A DNA stretch of 26,143 bases from a virus: IMG/VR virus record IMGVR_UViG_3300024520_000435, positions 1 to 26,143 of that record; one strand, 5' to 3'. Positions 23,252-26,143 of this stretch are shown here, one piece after another; position 1 is the stretch's first letter; each line of letters starts with the position of its first letter. Both the position numbers and the translations under genes were made by a program. A model generated the notes under the pieces. The model did no database searches and had not been told where the DNA came from. It saw nothing but the letters and a program-made list of their open reading frames with translations.

Positions 23252-23421
23252 ATACACCGGAGGAAATCGCCGCTCGGAAATGGGCGCTGGAAGCTGAGAT
23301 CGATCTCTTGAAACGTCGGCTGCTACCTCACGGAACCGGGTCGATACATACCACGTTATTCATACTTGGCAAGCGCATAGAGGAACTTGAACAGCTTCTC
23401 GAAGAATCGGAAAGGAAGTGA
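23248..23421 (+). CDS. Small helical phage protein of unknown function
   Basis: This 57-residue ORF overlaps the previous stop by four bases (ATGA). It reads as two charged helices (PEEIAARKWALEAEIDLLKRR and IEELEQLLEESERK) around a conserved-looking turn, LLPHGTGSIHTTLFILGKR. The second helix has good coiled-coil spacing. I recall similar small proteins in phage structural or lysis regions, but no function. No transmembrane segment is present. The next gene starts two bases after its stop, so it is part of the same coupled series. Confidence 0.7.
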   Translation: MNTPEEIAARKWALEAEIDLLKRRLLPHGTGSIHTTLFILGKRIEELEQLLEESERK

Positions 23422-23422
23422 C

Positions 23423-23737
23423 ATGGCACAGAAAAAGCTAGAGGCCGACTCCACATTAGCTAACGAGCTTGATCTCGACGGCGACGGCATTGTCAGTGAT
23501 GTCGAGCTGGCGGCGTCTGAAGCCTTGGCGAGACATGAGAAAGCGGATGCCCAGCGTCAGATGGCCTGGGTGGCAATGGGGTCGATGTTGTTCTTCACCG
23601 TCGCCGTGTTTCTGCCCATTTTCCCGGATGCTCGGATCAAAGCTCTGGCTGACCTCTTTGGCCTGTTTTACATAGGACAGGCGGGCGTTGTCGGAGCGTA
23701 TATGGGAATGACCGCCTACATGACGAAGAAGAAGTGA
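23423..23737 (+). CDS. Two-TM small protein with EF-hand loop, holin-like
   Basis: This 104-residue protein has an N-terminal perfect EF-hand loop: D17, D19, D21, G22, V24 and E28 occupy the canonical positions in DLDGDGIVSDVE. Two hydrophobic segments follow (about 47-67, WVAMGSMLFFTVAVFLPIF; and about 76-97), and a basic end TKKK. This resembles small membrane proteins of marine phages annotated as putative holins. Calcium binding would be unusual for a holin and is predicted only from the loop. I choose ATG 23423 with GGAAG in front; an in-frame upstream ATG at 23387 lies inside the preceding gene. Its stop overlaps the next start (TGATG). Confidence 0.7.
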   Translation: MAQKKLEADSTLANELDLDGDGIVSDVELAASEALARHEKADAQRQMAWVAMGSMLFFTVAVFLPIFPDARIKALADLFGLFYIGQAGVVGAYMGMTAYMTKKK

Positions 23738-23814
23738 TGCTTTCCCTCACCATGGGCGAAACCCTGATCATCGGGCTGGTCATTGTCCTGATCATAATTT
23801 TGTTGAGAAAATGA
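23737..23814 (+). CDS. Single-TM microprotein
   Basis: This 25-residue ORF reads MLSLTMGETL followed by an almost uninterrupted hydrophobic stretch of Ile, Leu and Val (residues 10-23) and ends in RK. It begins in a TGATG overlap with the upstream stop, the junction style of this operon. Its stop coincides with an in-frame ATG of the next ORF. A short membrane helix with a basic end is what a tiny holin, antiholin or regulator would look like, but so short an ORF can arise by chance. The overlap and the composition are the only support. Confidence 0.45.
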   Translation: MLSLTMGETLIIGLVIVLIIILLRK

Positions 23815-23888
23815 CAAGATATCGGGATACTCGGCACCGGGGCAGAACTAAATTGATACCCCGACAACCACCATCCAGGAGAGAAGAA

Positions 23889-24050
23889 ATGAAATGGATA
23901 TTAACTCGAATAGCGGAACCGTCATCCTGGGCGGCGCTTGGCATCGTTGTGATTGGTGTTGGTGCCCTCATTGGCGAGCCGATCATTGTCCTCGCCGCCA
24001 TTGTCGCAGCCGTGGTCGCGTTTGTCCTGAAGGAAAAAGGCGTCCTGTAG
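23889..24050 (+). CDS. Small two-TM protein, holin/antiholin candidate
   Basis: This 53-residue protein starts MKWILTRIAEPSSWAALGIV, carries two hydrophobic segments (about 13-28, ALGIVVIGVGALIG; about 31-46, PIIVLAAIVAAVVAFV) and ends KEKGVL. The TRIAEPSSWA opening resembles small phage membrane proteins annotated as holins. A strong ribosome site (AGGAGAG, 23877-23883) fixes ATG 23889 as the main start. The frame is open upstream to an ATG at 23811 that would overlap the microprotein stop and add 26 mostly basic residues. The stop is directly followed by the i-spanin GTG start. Confidence 0.65.
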   Translation: MKWILTRIAEPSSWAALGIVVIGVGALIGEPIIVLAAIVAAVVAFVLKEKGVL

Positions 24051-24440
24051 GTGCTGAAAATCTACCTCCTGATCATAGTCCTTGGCCTTGTGGGCGGCGT
24101 AGGATATGGCGGGTGGTATTATTACAAGGACACGCAGGAGCGGATTCGCATTCTGACCGAGAACTCGGCCAAGCTGGAAATGGCAAAGAAGGTGCAGGAT
24201 CAGACGATTGACACGCTTAAGGCAGACGCAAATAAGTACCGCAAGCTCAACAAGAGTCTGTCGCTGAATTTACAGAAATCGCATGACTACAAGAACAAGC
24301 TGATTGGCAAACTAAGACGCCATGATTTAAGTCGCCTTTCTCAGTCTAAACCCAAACTCGTGGAGGGAAAGATTAATCGTGGGACTAAGCTTTTATTCCA
24401 GGGCTTTGAGTCTGACACTGCTCTGCCTGTTACTAAGTAG
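24051..24440 (+). CDS. i-spanin (Rz-like inner membrane spanin subunit)
   Basis: Spanins join inner and outer membranes at the end of lysis. This 129-residue protein has the i-spanin build: an N-terminal membrane anchor (residues 3-24, IYLLIIVLGLVGGVGYGGWY) and a long periplasmic coiled coil (about 27-90). A terminal region follows with HDLSRLSQSKPKLVEGKINR, a common ending in phage Rz-type proteins. It starts at GTG 24051 immediately after the upstream TAG. The start of the lipoprotein gene lies within its last 62 bases in another frame, the usual Rz/Rz1 overlap. Confidence 0.85.
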   Translation: MLKIYLLIIVLGLVGGVGYGGWYYYKDTQERIRILTENSAKLEMAKKVQDQTIDTLKADANKYRKLNKSLSLNLQKSHDYKNKLIGKLRRHDLSRLSQSKPKLVEGKINRGTKLLFQGFESDTALPVTK

Positions 24441-24771
24441 TTGCAGTTCGTGGCCCAAGCTTAGACAGATCGAGGTCAAGACCGTACAGGTGGATCGTGT
24501 GATCCCGATACAGGCGCGACCTCAACCGGTGAAGCTGCATGATATTACCTGGTTCGTGGTCACTGACCAGAACTTCAAGGAGTTCAAGAAGAGGTACACG
24601 AAGCTGACGGGGACGTTTTTATTTTATGCCATATCGGTCCGGGATTATGAGGCACTCGCGTTGAATCTCGCCTCTATCCGCCGCTACATCTTGGCGCAAA
24701 AGGCGCTGATCTCGTACTATGAGGACGCTGCGCGTCCCCGGCCTAAGAATAAGAAAGAGGTGAAGAAATGA
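24379..24771 (+). CDS. o-spanin-like outer membrane lipoprotein
   Basis: This 130-residue ORF begins at GTG 24379 with GGAGGGA upstream, inside the end of the i-spanin gene. Its signal sequence ends in a lipobox (LSSC, with C22 as the lipidated residue and Ser at +2, consistent with outer membrane targeting). The mature part starts with a short polar/Pro segment (VIPIQARPQPVKL), then a folded-looking region (ITWFVVTDQNFKEFKKRYTK, FYAISVRDYEALALNLASIR). Classical Rz1 proteins are much shorter and Pro-rich, so this is an extended version, a type I recall from marine phages. Its stop overlaps the endolysin start. The spanin role is inferred from lipobox, overlap and neighbour. Confidence 0.78.
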   Translation: MGLSFYSRALSLTLLCLLLSSCSSWPKLRQIEVKTVQVDRVIPIQARPQPVKLHDITWFVVTDQNFKEFKKRYTKLTGTFLFYAISVRDYEALALNLASIRRYILAQKALISYYEDAARPRPKNKKEVKK

Positions 24772-25211
24772 TTGAGCAATTACGCAGAGAGCTTGAGGCT
24801 GATGAAGGTTCCGGGGGCGGGAGGATTTATGAAGATCATCTCGGCTTAAAGACATGTGGCGTGGGACATTTGATTAGACCTGATGACCCCGAATATGATC
24901 AGCCTGTCGGAACCCCGATTTCAGAAGAACGTGTCGCGGAATTGTTTGCCAAGGATATCGGCTGGACCATCACCGATTGCTACAAGCTGTTACCTGGTTT
25001 CGGTGACCTGGAAGAAGAGCTCCAACTCGTAATCTGCAACATGACCTATAATATGGGACTGAATCGAATGGGAAAATTCGTCCTCTTCCTCGCTGCCGTC
25101 GAGGCCGGCGATATGAACGAGGCCGCAAACCAGATGTACGATTCCAAGTGGGCGAGGCAGCTTCCCGAAAGGAGCGGGCGCCTAATTGCGAGAGTACGGG
25201 CGCTGGCATAA
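24768..25211 (+). CDS. Endolysin, T4-type lysozyme (GH24 muramidase)
   Basis: It cleaves the sugar backbone of peptidoglycan. The 147-residue length is close to T4 lysozyme (164). The catalytic triad is visible: E13 (in ADEGS), D23 (YEDHLG) and T29 (KTCGVGHL), matching T4 E11, D20 and T26. The DEG to GHL spacing is one residue longer than in T4, in a Gly-rich stretch. A second recognisable part is LQLVICNMTYNMGLNRMGKF and then QMYDSKWARQLPERSGRL. The N-terminus is not hydrophobic, so it is a soluble cytoplasmic endolysin that needs a holin. The start overlaps the lipoprotein stop (ATGA). It is the last gene of the rightward block. Confidence 0.92.
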   Translation: MIEQLRRELEADEGSGGGRIYEDHLGLKTCGVGHLIRPDDPEYDQPVGTPISEERVAELFAKDIGWTITDCYKLLPGFGDLEEELQLVICNMTYNMGLNRMGKFVLFLAAVEAGDMNEAANQMYDSKWARQLPERSGRLIARVRALA

Positions 25212-25238
25212 AAAAAAGCCCTCCGCTAAAGGGAGGGC
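25210..25238 (-). terminator. Rho-independent terminator for the leftward operon
   Basis: On the minus strand a seven-bp stem (GCCCTCC, GGAGGGC; plus-strand 25218-25224 and 25232-25238) is followed by eight T (plus-strand A run 25210-25217). On the plus strand no T tract follows, so it works clearly only for leftward transcripts. Its T tract overlaps the endolysin stop. Confidence 0.8.
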
Positions 25239-25255
25239 CAGTTTCAGGGAGGTCA

Positions 25256-25417
25256 TCACCAACGACCATAACTTATCTCGGATGGGATGAATATGCATTC
25301 ATTCGACCTCCATGTCTTATCCGGGAGATAGGTCACCTGCCCGCATCCCACCGCCAGTTCTGCGAAGACGATAGAGATGAGAATTCCAATTGTCACGATG
25401 ATGATGAATTTAATCAT
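25256..25417 (-). CDS. Small exported or membrane-anchored protein
   Basis: This 53-residue leftward ORF starts at 25417 inside the stop of the LexA-like gene (ATGA overlap) and ends in two tandem stops. Residues 1-19 are a hydrophobic signal or anchor (MIKFIIIVTIGILISIVFA). The rest is short and polar, with two cysteines (C25, C41), LPDKTW and CIFIPSEISYGRW. A G-rich ribosome site precedes the start. I do not recognise it; superinfection exclusion or envelope modification would fit so small an exported phage protein but there is no direct evidence. It is the last gene before the leftward terminator. Confidence 0.6.
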   Translation of the reverse strand: MIKFIIIVTIGILISIVFAELAVGCGQVTYLPDKTWRSNECIFIPSEISYGRW

Positions 25418-25800
25418 CCCCCATCCCCCACCAATGACTTGAGATTAGCAAACGCGGCGGCAACACCGGGCGCCCGGTCCTTGACCTCCTTGCTGTTTGC
25501 GTCAGTTTCGTAAGCCTGGCGGTAATCTGTCTGCAAGCTGACGAAAGCGGTGGCCGCGTCCCGTATCTGACGCAGCGTTCCCCCCTCCTCCTCGACCACC
25601 ACAATCCCCCTCTCGACACCGTACTCGCGGATGATATGTCCGCGGTCCTCAAGGATATTGAGGAAGGTGAAAAGCTGACCCTTCGACGCGATATCAAGGC
25701 CATCACGCATGTCCGTAAAGGATGGCGCGATACCATTCTCATCAATGAAACCCTTGATGAACTGGAGGACTTGGTTTTGCCGGCGGGAAAGTGTCTTCAT
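25414..25800 (-). CDS. LexA-like winged-helix DNA-binding protein without protease domain
   Basis: Residues 1-70 follow the LexA DNA-binding domain closely. The start LSRRQNQVLQFIKGFIDENG corresponds to LexA LTARQQEVFDLI. APSFTDMRDGLDIASKGQLF then covers the recognition-helix region, and LEDRGHIIREYGVERGIVVV matches the wing and RGI end. LexA continues with an S24 protease domain. Here only about 55 further residues follow (acidic, then a helix with ATAFVSLQTDYRQAY), with no autocleavage or catalytic motif. It is probably a constitutive DNA-binding regulator, perhaps mimicking or competing with host LexA. Translation is coupled on both sides by ATGA overlaps. Confidence 0.82.
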   Translation of the reverse strand: MKTLSRRQNQVLQFIKGFIDENGIAPSFTDMRDGLDIASKGQLFTFLNILEDRGHIIREYGVERGIVVVEEEGGTLRQIRDAATAFVSLQTDYRQAYETDANSKEVKDRAPGVAAAFANLKSLVGDGG

Positions 25801-26123
25801 AATACTTCCCCCTTGCGGATTGCCCTGCGCGCCACCTCGGCATTAGCGTAGGCAAGGGCACATCTAAGTGTGCAAAAGTTTCCGTATTTTACTTTATAGC
25901 TCTCGCCGTCCCAGAGAGTGGCGGTGCCGCCGGCTTCTCTCACGACTCTGAGATTTCCCTCATACGGAATCTTGATTACATCTTCGACCCAGTGATCTAT
26001 CGGGCGCACCCAATCAGCCGTCCTCGGGTCCACCTCTTGTCGGGGGTTCACGCGCCTGGTTGTGGTGTGTGAACTGTAATCGCGTGGACCCCGCTTGCCG
26101 CAATATTCGCAATGAGATGTCAT
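25797..26123 (-). CDS. Zn-binding protein with CxxC...CxxxC
   Basis: This 108-residue protein has C5 and C8 (HCEYCGKRGPRDYSSH) at the N-terminus and C84 and C88 (GNFCTLRCALAYAN) near the C-terminus. These four probably bind one zinc in a treble-clef-like site, as in small phage and MYM-type zinc proteins. The middle (about 25-75) is basic to mixed with no clear motif. The start at 26123 is preceded, on its strand, by AAGGGC and a G-rich stretch; any promoter lies beyond the right edge. It is the first visible gene of the leftward operon, its stop overlapping the LexA-like start. Role unknown; DNA or protein binding is possible. Confidence 0.65.
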   Translation of the reverse strand: MTSHCEYCGKRGPRDYSSHTTTRRVNPRQEVDPRTADWVRPIDHWVEDVIKIPYEGNLRVVREAGGTATLWDGESYKVKYGNFCTLRCALAYANAEVARRAIRKGEVL

Positions 26124-26143
26124 GCCCTTATTCCCCCGGATTC

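Noticed and set aside
23838-23863. Hairpin CGGGG...CCCCG before the small two-TM gene
   Set aside because: The stem is only five bp with a long loop and no T tract; too weak to call.
25148-25513. 121-residue plus-strand ORF after the endolysin
   Set aside because: It runs through the terminator hairpin and lies over the end of the endolysin gene and the leftward genes; the product looks random.

Overview
The window is the structural and lysis half of a short-tailed (podovirus-type) phage genome. It is packed almost edge to edge with rightward genes and closes with a short leftward operon. The gene order follows the T7-like plan: terminase end, gp13-like protein, portal, scaffold, major capsid, tail tube A, tail nozzle B, three to four internal/ejection proteins, and a tail fibre with a T7-type N-terminus. 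The Bbp19-like protein next to the scaffold and the large LPD38-type ejection protein point to the podoviruses common in aquatic Proteobacteria rather than to T7 itself. An i-spanin/o-spanin lipoprotein pair means a Gram-negative host. A marine alphaproteobacterial host is my inference from the gene repertoire and is not proven by the sequence. No integrase, tRNA, CRISPR array, insertion sequence or reverse transcriptase was seen.

Layout. 1-371: C-terminal end of the large terminase, cut by the left edge. 364-2907: gp13-like acetyltransferase-fold protein, two small conserved proteins and the portal. 2926-5494: Bbp19-like protein, scaffold, structured leader, major capsid protein and a capsid-associated protein, closed by a strong hairpin terminator at about 5500-5526. 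5554-9003: tail tube A and nozzle B. 9009-17699: ejection proteins, including a 59-residue gene in the third frame bridging two giant genes. 17696-20425: tail fibre and its chaperone. 20422-25211: an expanded membrane, export and lysis region with a holin candidate, two signal-peptide proteins, a membrane-anchored coiled-coil protein, several small membrane proteins, overlapping spanins and a T4-type endolysin. 25256-26123: leftward operon of a Zn-binding protein, a LexA-like DNA-binding protein without a protease domain, and a small exported protein. Its terminator abuts the endolysin stop.

Most adjacent genes touch or overlap by 1-8 bases (ATGA, GTGA or TGATG junctions), so translation is probably coupled along one late transcript. 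The first module packages DNA and builds the head, the middle builds the tail and ejection apparatus, and the right part breaks the envelope. The leftward operon looks regulatory.

The parts most worth a second look are the exported pair plus anchored coiled coil at 20568-23251, the overprinted gene at 14705-14884 with a terminator directly behind it inside the next gene, the RTX-type repeats in an ejection protein, and the protease-less LexA-like regulator transcribed head-on to the late operon.
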